A stretch of DNA of 17,391 bases from an uncultured Eubacteriales bacterium. GTDB taxonomy: Bacteria > Bacillota > Clostridia > Christensenellales > QALW01. The stretch spans positions 1-17,391 of the forward strand of contig URYI01000029.1 in NCBI GenBank assembly GCA_900552055.1, read 5' to 3'. Position 1 is the stretch's first letter; each line of letters opens with the position of its first letter. The translations under genes and the position numbers were made by a program. This document shows, piece by piece, positions 7,969 to 15,418 of this stretch. Under the pieces are notes generated by a model, which was not told the origin of the DNA, made no database searches, and saw only the letters and a list, made by a program, of their open reading frames with translations.

Positions 7969-8532
7969 ATGAGCAGCAAGGAAAAAAAGGATAAGGACAA
8001 TAAGCAGAATAAGAATGAAAATAATGAAGCTCAGCAGGAGCTAAAGGAAAATTACCAGGACTGCGCTTCAGAAGAAACAGCTGAGCAGCCTGCTAAAGAA
8101 GCCCAGGAGGATAAGACGGAATATTATATTAATCTTGCCAAGCGGGTTCAGGCGGATTTCGATAATTATCGGAGGAGGAACGCCTCTGTTTATGCCGACG
8201 CTCTTATGGAGGGCAAATTGGAGGTTATCAAGGGGCTGCTGCCTGTTATAGACAATTTGGACAGGGCCATAGAAGGTGAGAAGGAAAATTCGGGCAGCCT
8301 GTTTGACGGCGTGAAGATGATAAGGAAGCAGCTGGACGATATGCTTAAAGGCCTGGGTGTTGAAGAGATAGGCGCACAGGGAGAAGCATTTGACCCCAAC
8401 TTTCACAACGCCGTAATGCAGAGCGATTGTGCTGAGGGGCAAAAGCCCGGCGAGATAGCCGAGGTTTTAATTAAAGGCTATAAGCTGGGAGACAAGGTCA
8501 TACGTCATACTATGGTGCGCGTGACAAAATAA
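7969..8532 (+). CDS. grpE: Nucleotide exchange factor GrpE
   Basis: This 187-residue protein has a low-complexity acidic/Gln/Asn/Lys N-terminus (about 1-45), a long coiled-coil helix, then VQADFDNYRRRN, LLPVIDNLDRAI and the C-terminal beta domain with FDPNFHNAVMQ and VIRHTMVRVTK, all GrpE signatures. It releases ADP from DnaK and recharges the chaperone cycle. An in-frame TTG at 7963 gives two more residues, but AAGGGGG (7954-7960) is only 2 nt from it and 8 nt from the ATG at 7969, so the ATG is preferred. Confidence 0.97.
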   Translation: MSSKEKKDKDNKQNKNENNEAQQELKENYQDCASEETAEQPAKEAQEDKTEYYINLAKRVQADFDNYRRRNASVYADALMEGKLEVIKGLLPVIDNLDRAIEGEKENSGSLFDGVKMIRKQLDDMLKGLGVEEIGAQGEAFDPNFHNAVMQSDCAEGQKPGEIAEVLIKGYKLGDKVIRHTMVRVTK

Positions 8533-8710
8533 CGCTGGCTTTTGGCATTATTTCGGCAAGGCGGTTAATTTATGAGGCGAGCCGTTTGAATATATGCGGC
8601 TAAGGGCATTTTTTATGCAGGCCTTGAGATTGCCTTCTGAGAATGAAGCCAATTGATATAAATAAAAATAAAAACAATAATAATATCCAGATTTTGAGGA
8701 GGTTTTATTT
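8533..8710 (+). other. grpE-dnaK intergenic leader with possible weak promoter
   Basis: There is 178 nt between grpE and dnaK, long for this operon. The right half is very A-rich. TTGATA (8653-8658) and AATAAT (8676-8681), 17 nt apart, could be a weak secondary promoter. No CIRCE copy is present here, so any such promoter would not be under HrcA. The dnaK ribosome binding site GAGGAGG is at 8696-8702. Confidence 0.3.
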
Positions 8711-10567
8711 ATGGGAAAGATAATAGGCATAGATTTAGGAACCACTAATTCCTGCGTGGCGGTAATGGAGGGCGGCGAACCCGTTGTTATCCCTAACGCC
8801 GAGGGCAGCAGGACTACTCCTTCGGTTGTAGCGTCTAAGGACGGGCAGCGCATGGTGGGCGCTATTGCTAAGCGCCAGGCCGTAGCCAATCCGGACAATA
8901 CCGTTATATCCATCAAAAGGGAGATGGGTACCAATTACAAGGCCAAGATGGAGGGTAAGGAATACACCCCTCAGGAAATTTCGGCCATGATACTGATGAA
9001 GCTTAAACAGGACGCCGAGAGCTATCTGGGCGAGCCGGTAACCCAGGCGGTTATAACCGTTCCGGCATATTTTTCGGACAGCCAGCGCCAGTCTACCAAG
9101 GACGCGGGCAAGATAGCCGGTCTGGAAGTGCTGCGCATAATAAACGAGCCGACGGCTGCTTCTTTGGCCTATGGCCTGGATAAGGAAGGCAACCATAAGA
9201 TACTGGTTTATGATTTGGGCGGCGGCACGTTCGATGTTTCCATTCTGGAAATAGGGGACGGCGTATTTGAAGTGCTGGCTACCAACGGTAATACCAGGCT
9301 GGGCGGCGATGACTTTGACAACCGCATAATGCAATGGATGGTAGACGAATTTAAAAAGAGCAACGGCATTGACCTTTCAAATGACAAGATGGCCATGCAG
9401 CGTTTGAAGGAAGCTGCTGAAAAGGCTAAGATAGACCTTTCGGGCGTTATGAGCACCAATATCAACCTGCCTTATATATCGGTAGGTGCTCAGGGCCCTG
9501 TCCATCTGGATATGACGCTTACCCGCGCTAAATTTGACGCTCTTACGGCGGACTTAGTAGAGGCCACCATAGAGCCGATGCGTAAGGCTTTAAAGGATGC
9601 CAATCTTACAATGGATAAGATAGACCGTGTAATCCTGGTGGGCGGCTCCACTCGTATACCCGCTGTGCAGGAGGCCGTTAAGAAGGAGACGGGCAAGGAG
9701 CCCTATAAGGGCATTAACCCGGACGAGTGCGTAGCTATAGGCGCAGCCATACAGGCGGGCGTTCTGGGCGGCGAGGTACATGACGTGCTGCTCCTGGACG
9801 TTACCCCTCTTTCGCTGGGCATTGAGACCTTAGGCGGCGTATTTACCCGTCTTATCGACAGGAACACCACAATACCTACCAAGAAGAGCCAGATATTCTC
9901 CACAGCTGCCGACGGACAGACCTCGGTCAATATCCATGTGCTCCAGGGCGAGCGCGAGATGGCGGCAAATAATAAGACGCTGGGCAATTTCATGCTGGAC
10001 GGCATCCCGGCCGCTCCCAGAGGAGTGCCCCAGATAGAAGTTACCTTTGATATAGACGCTAACGGCATTGTGCATGTTTCGGCTAAGGATCTGGGCACCG
10101 GCAAGGAGCAGAAGATTACCATTACCGCAAGCACCAACCTTTCGGATGAAGAAATAGACAAGGCGGTTAAAGAAGCAGAGCAGTACGCTGCTGAAGACAA
10201 GAAGAACAAAGAAGCGGTTGAGGAGCGCAATAAGGCGGACAACATGGTATTCCAGACCGAGCGTACCCTTAAAGAGCTGGGGGATAAGGTTTCGGCCGAT
10301 GATAAGAGCAAGATAGAAGCGGAAATCCAGGCGGTTAAAAAGGCGCTGGAGGGAACGGATATCGACGCTATAAAGGCCGCGACCGAAAAGCTGGCCAATG
10401 TTTCTTATGAAGCCTTCGGCAAGGTGTATCAGCAGCAGGCTAATGCGCAGGGCGCTCAGGGAGCCGGAGCCGGTCCTCAGGGCGGCGAGGCCGGCGGCGC
10501 TCAGAATGACCAGAAGGTATATGACGCCGATTATGAGGTAGTGGACGACGACAAGGAGAATAAATAA
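8711..10567 (+). CDS. dnaK: Molecular chaperone DnaK (Hsp70)
   Basis: This 618-residue protein has the N-terminal ATPase domain ([13 protein letters not shown] at 5-17, [27 protein letters not shown]). The substrate-binding domain follows ([43 protein letters not shown]), then a helical lid and a Gly/Ala/Gln-rich linker ending in [11 protein letters not shown]. It works with DnaJ and GrpE in protein folding and stress recovery in the cytoplasm. It has the shorter Gram-positive form. The start is fixed by GAGGAGG eight bases before ATG. Codon use is even and shows no sign of transfer. Confidence 0.99.
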   Translation: MGKIIGIDLGTTNSCVAVMEGGEPVVIPNAEGSRTTPSVVASKDGQRMVGAIAKRQAVANPDNTVISIKREMGTNYKAKMEGKEYTPQEISAMILMKLKQDAESYLGEPVTQAVITVPAYFSDSQRQSTKDAGKIAGLEVLRIINEPTAASLAYGLDKEGNHKILVYDLGGGTFDVSILEIGDGVFEVLATNGNTRLGGDDFDNRIMQWMVDEFKKSNGIDLSNDKMAMQRLKEAAEKAKIDLSGVMSTNINLPYISVGAQGPVHLDMTLTRAKFDALTADLVEATIEPMRKALKDANLTMDKIDRVILVGGSTRIPAVQEAVKKETGKEPYKGINPDECVAIGAAIQAGVLGGEVHDVLLLDVTPLSLGIETLGGVFTRLIDRNTTIPTKKSQIFSTAADGQTSVNIHVLQGEREMAANNKTLGNFMLDGIPAAPRGVPQIEVTFDIDANGIVHVSAKDLGTGKEQKITITASTNLSDEEIDKAVKEAEQYAAEDKKNKEAVEERNKADNMVFQTERTLKELGDKVSADDKSKIEAEIQAVKKALEGTDIDAIKAATEKLANVSYEAFGKVYQQQANAQGAQGAGAGPQGGEAGGAQNDQKVYDADYEVVDDDKENK

Positions 10568-10591
10568 TCAGGCATATTGATAAAGCCGGAC

Positions 10592-10615
10592 GGGGGCGGA
10601 TATTAATCTGCCCCC
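10592..10615 (+). promoter_or_regulatory. Stem-loop between dnaK and dnaJ
   Basis: GGGGGCGGAT (10592-10601) pairs with ATCTGCCCCC (10606-10615) as a 10-bp stem with one G-U pair and a 4-nt loop. No T-run follows, so it is not a normal intrinsic terminator. It sits 25 nt before the dnaJ start and could be a processing site, a transcript stabiliser or a partial attenuator lowering dnaJ relative to dnaK. Confidence 0.65.
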
Positions 10616-10640
10616 TTAAGGCTGTTCCGGGGGATTTTAA

Positions 10641-11756
10641 ATGGCGGAGAAAAGAGATTATTATGAGGTTCTGGGCGTTAAAAAGGATGCCAGCGAGGAT
10701 GAGATAAAATCGGCTTACCGTAAATTGGCCAAGCAGTACCATCCCGATCTGCATCCTGACGACGCGCAGGCCGAGGCAAAATTTAAAGAGGTGAACGAGG
10801 CGTACGAGACCCTTTCGGACAGTCAGAAGCGGGCGCAGTACGACCAGTTCGGCCATGCGGGGCCGCAGGGCTTCGGCGGCGCCGGCGGGGCCTATGAAGG
10901 CGGCTTTTCCGGTTCAGGCTTTGAGGATATTTTCAATACCTTTTTCGGAGGCGGCTTTGGCTCTTCGCGCCGTCAGAATGGGCCGGAGAGAGGCGACGAC
11001 CTTCGCTACGATTTGAATATAACCTTTGAAGAGGCGGCCTTCGGCGTTAAAAAAGAAATAAGCATAGTGAGGGAAGAGGAGTGCGATGCATGCCACGGCA
11101 GCGGTGCCCAGCCGGGGACGGAGGTTGAAACTTGTCCGGTGTGTAAGGGCACGGGGCAGGTGCGCACCACGCAGAACACGGTTTTTGGCAGCTTTGCTTC
11201 GGTTTCAGCCTGTTCCCATTGCCGGGGTACAGGTAAAATTATCAAGACTCCGTGCAGCAAATGTTCAGGGCGCGGACGGGTGCGCAGAAACAGGAAATTA
11301 AATGTGAGCATACCCGCCGGTATAGATACGGGCCAGGCGATAACCCTTCGCGGAGAGGGAGGACACGGCAAAAAAGGCGGGCCAAACGGGGATTTATATG
11401 TTTATATAACCGTTCGTCCGCACAAGCTTTTCACCCGCCGGGGCAGCGACCTTTATATGGATATAGGCATCAGCTATGCGCAGGCCGCGCTGGGGGATGA
11501 GGTAGAGGTGCCTACTCTTGAGGAAAATATAAAATATAAAATCCCTGAGGGTACCCAGCCGGGCACTATTTTCCGCATTAAGCAGAAGGGAATAAAAAAA
11601 CTGCACGGCTTGGATAAAGGCGATCTTTATGTAACCGTGGGAGTGGAGGTGCCCAGAAAATTGACTGCCAAGCAGAAGGAGCTGCTGCGCGAATTTGATG
11701 AGAGCGTCCGGGGCGTTCAGCCGCATGAAAAGAAAAAAGGCCTGTTTGGTAAATAG
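10641..11756 (+). CDS. dnaJ: Chaperone protein DnaJ (Hsp40)
   Basis: This 371-residue protein is a full type I DnaJ. The J domain spans about 4-70 with HPD at 34-36. A Gly/Phe-rich linker (about 75-115) follows. The zinc-finger domain has four CxxCxGxG-type repeats (CDACHGSG, CPVCKGTG, CSHCRGTG, CSKCSGRG). The C-terminal substrate domain carries VPTLEENIKYKIPEGTQPGTIFRIK and a basic tail. It stimulates the DnaK ATPase and delivers substrates. GGGGGA lies six bases before ATG. Residues 289-313 are encoded by the stretch that reappears as a near-identical copy at 12335-12411. Confidence 0.98.
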   Translation: MAEKRDYYEVLGVKKDASEDEIKSAYRKLAKQYHPDLHPDDAQAEAKFKEVNEAYETLSDSQKRAQYDQFGHAGPQGFGGAGGAYEGGFSGSGFEDIFNTFFGGGFGSSRRQNGPERGDDLRYDLNITFEEAAFGVKKEISIVREEECDACHGSGAQPGTEVETCPVCKGTGQVRTTQNTVFGSFASVSACSHCRGTGKIIKTPCSKCSGRGRVRRNRKLNVSIPAGIDTGQAITLRGEGGHGKKGGPNGDLYVYITVRPHKLFTRRGSDLYMDIGISYAQAALGDEVEVPTLEENIKYKIPEGTQPGTIFRIKQKGIKKLHGLDKGDLYVTVGVEVPRKLTAKQKELLREFDESVRGVQPHEKKKGLFGK

Positions 11757-11762
11757 GCTGTA

Positions 11763-11802
11763 ACGGAGACCTTTCGTAAAGAGGCGGTCTCCGTTTTTTT
11801 TT
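11763..11802 (+). terminator. Terminator of the hrcA-grpE-dnaK-dnaJ operon
   Basis: ACGGAGACC (11763-11771) pairs with GGTCTCCGT (11786-11794) as a perfect 9-bp stem with a 14-nt loop, followed by nine T in all (11794-11802). It begins 7 nt after the dnaJ stop. Confidence 0.95.
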
Positions 11803-11941
11803 GTATTCCAAAACCACACGTTAGAGTGAGGTCCGGTAGGATTAGATAGTTAAATAGAAAAGAGGGCAAAAAAACACCTTTTGGTAGGATAAAGATGCGG
11901 TCTGCCAACTGCATCAAAAGAAGCACAAGGAGGTCATTCAA

Positions 11942-12048
11942 ATGAGTTTGAGCTACATAAACAGTTTATCGCATACAAATTGAAACAGGATGAAATGGGC
12001 GAACAACTCACGATGAGTCAAGTTGGCCCGTTCACGGGCGGCAAGTAA
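11942..12048 (+). pseudogene. tnpA: IS200/IS605 transposase tnpA remnant (start and end of gene fused)
   Basis: A perfect AAGGAGG (11927-11933) stands 8 nt before ATG 11942, which reads MSLSYINSLSHTN and then stops (11981-11983). The N-terminus of IS200-type TnpA commonly has a similar N-S-L-(S/A)-H-T motif followed by KW. In the +2 frame the sequence continues YKLKQDEMGEQLTMSQVG-PFTGGK and stops at 12046-12048. This matches the usual TnpA C-terminus (I-x-x-Q-L-x-x-D...D/EQL...PFTG). The HUH motif, the catalytic Tyr region and about 100 residues between are missing. The two parts overlap over ATACAAATTG, which is compatible with both frames, so the deletion may have run between short repeats. 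Family assignment is from memory of TnpA sequences, not a search. Confidence 0.7.
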
Positions 12049-12127
12049 CAAACCCCCGCAGCTGGCAGACCGTATTACGCGTTTTACGCGCGGCGAAGAA
12101 CATAGGGCTATGCCCGCATATGAAAAA

Positions 12128-12146
12128 CCACCGGCTTAGCCGGTGG
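12128..12146 (+). repeat. Perfect 8-bp stem hairpin, possible IS200-type right-end hairpin
   Basis: CCACCGGC (12128-12135) and GCCGGTGG (12139-12146) with a TTA loop lie 80 nt after the transposase remnant stop. The following bases, ATGTTTATTA, are too mixed for a good terminator. Position and shape fit the subterminal hairpin of an IS200/IS605 right end. Confidence 0.6.
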
Positions 12147-12171
12147 ATGTTTATTATAAACAGATGAGGCC

Positions 12172-12230
12172 GGCGGATGTGGCGCTTATGGATGACGAGC
12201 CTATGAAAATATCCAAAGCTATCAGGATAT
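12172..12230 (+). pseudogene. Fragment of the metal ATPase gene, inverted relative to the intact gene
   Basis: These 59 bases match the reverse complement of 13164-13222 inside the intact ATPase gene with a single difference (12183 C where the gene has T). Translated on the plus strand they give ADVALMDDEPMKISKAIRI against ADVVLMDDEPMKISKAIRI in the enzyme, the segment just after the GDGxND motif. Similarity stops soon after on both sides. No promoter or ribosome binding site marks it as a gene. It lies 26 nt after the IS200 right-end hairpin. Confidence 0.85.
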
Positions 12231-12334
12231 TCCGAAAAATAATCCTTTCAGGAAGCGAAGGTTCCGTAATGGGTTGCATATTTTGAGATGGGTCCGAACA
12301 TCTGGTGAAGAGCAGTTTTTATCGGCAAGCAAAT

Positions 12335-12411
12335 GAGGCGCTTACTCTTGAGGAAAATATAAAATATAAAATCCCTGAGGGTACCCAGCCAGGCACTATT
12401 TTCCGCATTAA
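12335..12411 (+). pseudogene. Fragment of dnaJ in direct orientation
   Basis: Bases 12343-12411 match 11513-11581 of dnaJ with one difference (12391 A for G). Extending left to 12335/11505 adds two more differences in 8 bases. The offset is exactly 830 nt throughout. The dnaJ reading frame stays open and reads TLEENIKYKIPEGTQPGTIFRIK inside a 120-codon open frame (12305-12667) that has no other recognisable part. The fragment has no J domain or zinc finger and cannot be a working chaperone. Confidence 0.87.
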
Positions 12412-12865
12412 AGCGATCTTCTGGCGAGATATGACATGCGGCTTGGGCCGTATTATATATGTTCCCTTCGTGAAAGTATATAATATCCGTTCCTTCATAT
12501 GCCATAGGCATATATCATCGCTCGCTGAGCGGCAGCGTACCATAGGCATATTACTCGTTCTGCCAGGGAAGGGGCATTCCCTGGGCGCATTCCGTATGGA
12601 GGGCGCCCTAAAGCTGGGGACGCATCTATTTTGTGTATGCGGGTTAATGGGATTTCTTCACCATTAAAATCACCTTTCTCGGCGGCATGGAACCTCTATT
12701 GTGGACGAAAGGATAACTTCATTGCATAACAATTACTGCGCACATGCATAGCGGGGGATATTTTATATGTTTTTTTTCTCCCAAATGAACCACAAGAGCG
12801 CCAAACTTGTCCTGTTCGGCCCTAAAATTAAAATGCGGCGCATACAAATTTGCACCGGCATTTTT

Positions 12866-12919
12866 TTAATTTTAAAGTGCGGAGGCTGAACTGATTTTTA
12901 AGCCTCCACTTTAAATTAA
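12866..12919. repeat. Long AT-rich inverted repeat 3' of the metal ATPase gene
   Basis: Bases 12866-12887 and 12901-12919 are inverted complements over about 19 bp (AGCCTCC core plus ACTTTAAATTAA arm) with a 1-nt and a 2-nt bulge and a loop of 13 nt. It lies about 60 nt after the ATPase stop on the minus strand, where a terminator is expected, but neither strand has a T-run after the stem. The minus strand instead continues with A. It could be a 3' protective hairpin or an ancient insertion-element piece. Confidence 0.6.
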
Positions 12920-12981
12920 GGCATTTGAAAGGCTTGCAGCCAGAGTATTCCGCTCTTAACTTTTACTCATAATAACTCTTT

Positions 12982-14868
12982 CTACAGCTTTTTTACAAAC
13001 AAAGCCCTAACTGCATTTAGTACGGCAATAATCATTACGCCCACATCAGCAAAAATAGCCAGCCACATATTAGCTATACCCAAGGCGCCCAATATCAGAC
13101 ATATAAATTTTATTCCTATTGCAAAAATAATATTTTCATAAACTATTCTAAGGCACTTCCGGGATATCCTGATAGCTTTGGATATTTTCATAGGCTCGTC
13201 ATCCATAAGCACCACATCCGCCGCCTCAATGGCAGCGTCTGAACCCATTGCTCCCATCGCTATGCCGATATCCGCCCGGCTCAGCACAGGCGCGTCGTTG
13301 ATTCCGTCCCCTACAAAAGCCAGTTTAGCTTTCTCCGGCTTATGCTGCATAACCTCTTCCACTTTTTCCACCTTGCCTGCGGGAAGCAATTCGCTGTATA
13401 CTTCGTCTATACCCAGTTCCGCAGCTACCTGCTCGGCTACTGCCCGCGCGTCCCCCGTAAGCATAACGGTTTTTTCAACGCCCGCCGCCCGCAGTGCTGC
13501 AACAGCTTCCTTTGAATGGGGCTTAACGATATCCGAAATAACTATGTGCCCCGCATATTCGCCGTCTACCGCCATATGAATGATAGTGCCCACCGAATGG
13601 CAGTTAATATAAGGGATATTCAGCCTATCCATAAGCTTAGTATTGCCCGCCGCCACTTCTATTCCGTCCACTCTGGCAATAACTCCTTCGCCGCTTATTT
13701 CCCGTATATCGTTAACTCTGGAGCGGTCAATTTTTTGGCCGTAAGCCCGCTTAAGGCTCTTGCTGATGGGATGGGAGGAGGAGCTTTCGGCCAGCGCGGC
13801 GTATTCCAAAAGCTTAGAGTTGACCATTTCGCTGTGATGTATTCCGTTTACTTCAAAAACGCCCTGAGTAAGGGTTCCCGTTTTATCAAACATCACAATT
13901 TTGCTCTTGGAAAGCGTTTCAAGATAATTGGAACCTTTTATAAGTATACCCGCCTTGCTGGCGCCTCCTATACCTGCAAAAAAGCTGAGAGGTATGCTTA
14001 TAACCAGCGCGCAGGGACAGCTTATAACCAAAAAGGTAAGCGCGCGGTATATCCAAACGCTCCACTGCGCCTCCAGCCCCATTGCCAAAATGCGTACTAA
14101 AGGAGGCAGAACCGCCAGGGCAAGAGCGCAGATGCAGACGGCCGGAGTATAAATCCTGGCAAACTTAGAAATAAAATCTTCAGATTTGGACTTTCGAGAG
14201 CTTGCATTTTCCACAAGATCCAAAATCTTTGAAACGGTAGACTCGCCAAATTCCTTGGTAGTTTTAATTTTCAATACGCCCGTCATATTTATGCAGCCGC
14301 TGATTATCTCGTCGCCAACCGCAGCGTCCCTGGGGAGGCTCTCCCCGGTGAGCGCGCTTGTATTCAGGCTGGAGGTTCCCTCAATGATAATTCCGTCAAT
14401 GGGTACCTTTTCTCCGGGCTGTACAACTATGACCCCTCCTATGGGAACCTCGTCCGGGTCTACCTTTTCTAAAATCCCGTCCTTTTCAATATTGGCATAG
14501 TCGGGGCGGATGTCCATCAATTCGCTTATATTCCTGCGGCTTTTGCCCACAGCATAGCTCTGGAACAATTCTCCTATCTGGTAAAAAAGCATAACGGCAA
14601 TAGCCTCTGTATAGTCCCCGCTTTTATCATATAGAGCAAGCGCTATAGCGCCGACGGTTGCTATGGCCATCAAAAAATTTTCATCAAAAACCTGCCCGTT
14701 TTTTATGCCCTTGGCCGCCTTTATTAAAATATCATATCCTATTATCAAATAGGGCAATAAATAGGCAGCAAGCCTCCATCCGCCTGTTATTGGAATAAAT
14801 TGAAGCGCAATCAGCAGAACCGCGGCAATAATTATGCGCAGCAGCATTTTTTTCTGTTTTTTATTCAT
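12982..14868 (-). CDS. P1B-type heavy-metal efflux ATPase (Zn/Cd/Pb type)
   Basis: This 628-residue protein has paired N-terminal helices, the actuator TGES loop (174-177), the membrane metal motif CPC (284-286), phosphorylation motif DKTGTLT (D328), HP in SSSSHPISKSL, TGDA, and the hinge GDGINDAPVLSRADIGIAMG. The last helices carry GIKFICLILGALG (Lys) and ADVG (Asp). CPC together with the Lys and Asp of the last two helices is the pattern of Zn2+/Cd2+/Pb2+ exporters (ZntA/CadA). It pumps metal out of the cytoplasm using ATP. It has no N-terminal HMA domain; a separate HMA protein is encoded 310 nt upstream on the same strand. ATG 14868 is preferred over a GTG 39 nt earlier because GGGGAG lies eight or nine bases before it. 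The metal is inferred, not proven. Confidence 0.93.
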   Translation of the reverse strand: MNKKQKKMLLRIIIAAVLLIALQFIPITGGWRLAAYLLPYLIIGYDILIKAAKGIKNGQVFDENFLMAIATVGAIALALYDKSGDYTEAIAVMLFYQIGELFQSYAVGKSRRNISELMDIRPDYANIEKDGILEKVDPDEVPIGGVIVVQPGEKVPIDGIIIEGTSSLNTSALTGESLPRDAAVGDEIISGCINMTGVLKIKTTKEFGESTVSKILDLVENASSRKSKSEDFISKFARIYTPAVCICALALAVLPPLVRILAMGLEAQWSVWIYRALTFLVISCPCALVISIPLSFFAGIGGASKAGILIKGSNYLETLSKSKIVMFDKTGTLTQGVFEVNGIHHSEMVNSKLLEYAALAESSSSHPISKSLKRAYGQKIDRSRVNDIREISGEGVIARVDGIEVAAGNTKLMDRLNIPYINCHSVGTIIHMAVDGEYAGHIVISDIVKPHSKEAVAALRAAGVEKTVMLTGDARAVAEQVAAELGIDEVYSELLPAGKVEKVEEVMQHKPEKAKLAFVGDGINDAPVLSRADIGIAMGAMGSDAAIEAADVVLMDDEPMKISKAIRISRKCLRIVYENIIFAIGIKFICLILGALGIANMWLAIFADVGVMIIAVLNAVRALFVKKL

Positions 14869-15178
14869 AATTCCGTCTCCCCGGCATAATAATTGTCTCT
14901 GTTTCACGGCGTTATAGTGTACAAAGGTTAACGCACCTCAGTTTATAGGGAACCTGCCTGTTTTCTATATTATTCAAAGCCGGCGCAGAGCCGCGCCTTT
15001 CTTATCTGCATTAAAAACAGGTAAATTTCCGAGGGCCGAGAGTCGCGGAGTTAAAAATGCGCTGATATTATGTTCCTGCAAGGCGCCTGAATGACCTGCA
15101 TCCTGGCATATATAAAACAGAAGCAGTACAGGACGCTCTTAATACCGCGCCATCCCTTGCACACTAACGCTGACTTTA
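14869..15178 (-). other. Gap between HMA protein gene and ATPase gene
   Basis: 310 nt separates the HMA stop from the ATPase start, unusually long for two genes of one operon. A short GGCGC/GCGCC hairpin is at about 14984-14999 but has no T-run. I see no reading frame with homology and no clear second promoter, so co-transcription with the HMA gene is likely but not shown. Confidence 0.4.
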
Positions 15179-15397
15179 CTAAATATAAATTTCGCAGTCG
15201 TCCTCTACCCGCTTGCAGTTCTTTAAAACCTCATGCATAACCGTTTTTATGTCATGTCCCTCTTCAAACTCAACATTCATTTTCAGAGTCATAAAATTCA
15301 CCGTGGCGTCCTTTACTCCTGCGGTACGCCGCGCTGCTTCCTCCATTTTATTGGCGCAGTTAGCGCAGTCAACGTCAATTTTATAGGTTTTCTTCAT
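15179..15397 (-). CDS. Stand-alone heavy-metal-associated (HMA) domain protein
   Basis: This 72-residue protein has the ferredoxin-like HMA pattern: KKTYKIDVDCANCANKMEEAARRTAGVKDATVNFMTLKMNVEF. The metal-binding CxxC is in DCANC (residues 10-14 region). The C-terminus KNCKRVEDDCEIYI adds two cysteines. Such proteins bind soft or transition metals and can hand them to a P1B ATPase. Here it stands for the HMA domain that the ATPase lacks. ATG 15397 is preceded by GGAGGAG; the frame opens 18 nt earlier without such a site. It is the first gene after the palindromic operator and promoter. Confidence 0.9.
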   Translation of the reverse strand: MKKTYKIDVDCANCANKMEEAARRTAGVKDATVNFMTLKMNVEFEEGHDIKTVMHEVLKNCKRVEDDCEIYI

Positions 15398-15418
15398 TAT
15401 AGCTCCTCCCCTCAATTT

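Larger units (their letters stand above)
11890..12150 (+). mobile_element. Internally deleted IS200/IS605-type insertion sequence remnant (ends approximate)
   Basis: A decayed transposase gene at 11942-12048 lies between structured flanks. A 15-bp inverted repeat with one mismatch joins 11898-11912 and 12058-12072. A GGGC/GCCC hairpin is at 12105-12115 and a perfect 8-bp stem with a TTA loop at 12128-12146, followed by ATGTTTATTA. IS200/IS605 elements lack terminal inverted repeats and have subterminal hairpins recognised by the Y1 transposase, so the right hairpin may be the right-end signal. No tnpB is present. The exact ends and the target site cannot be fixed from this window. The size of about 260 nt fits a non-autonomous deletion derivative. 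Confidence 0.55.
11803..12981. other. Rearranged intergenic region: IS200 relic plus gene fragments
   Basis: About 1.2 kb between the dnaJ terminator and the metal ATPase stop contains no intact gene. In order it holds an IS200/IS605 relic (about 11890-12150), a fragment of the metal ATPase gene in inverted orientation (12172-12230), a fragment of dnaJ (12335-12411), a stretch with several short hairpins and a twice-occurring CCATAGGCATAT (12502-12513 and 12540-12551), and a long AT-rich inverted repeat (12866-12919). A 40-codon reading frame at 12767-12889 follows a GGGGG and is too short to support by itself. The 120-codon frame at 12305-12667 is open but resembles nothing outside the dnaJ piece. 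Confidence 0.7.

Noticed and set aside
8735..10398. Several long minus-strand frames inside dnaK
   Set aside because: They lie opposite a highly conserved chaperone gene and show no domain or ribosome binding site.
11717..11941. Minus-strand frames overlapping the end of dnaJ and its terminator
   Set aside because: They run through the terminator hairpin and T-run; the translated sequence is low-complexity and unlike any family I know.
11803..12160. TnpB guide-RNA (omega RNA) as explanation of the structured stretch
   Set aside because: No tnpB sequence is present, and the coding remnant matches the single-gene TnpA type instead, so a guide RNA is not supported.
12248..12511. 87-codon minus-strand frame opposite the dnaJ scrap
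   Set aside because: Its central part is just the antisense reading of the dnaJ fragment, and the same antisense motif occurs opposite the real dnaJ.
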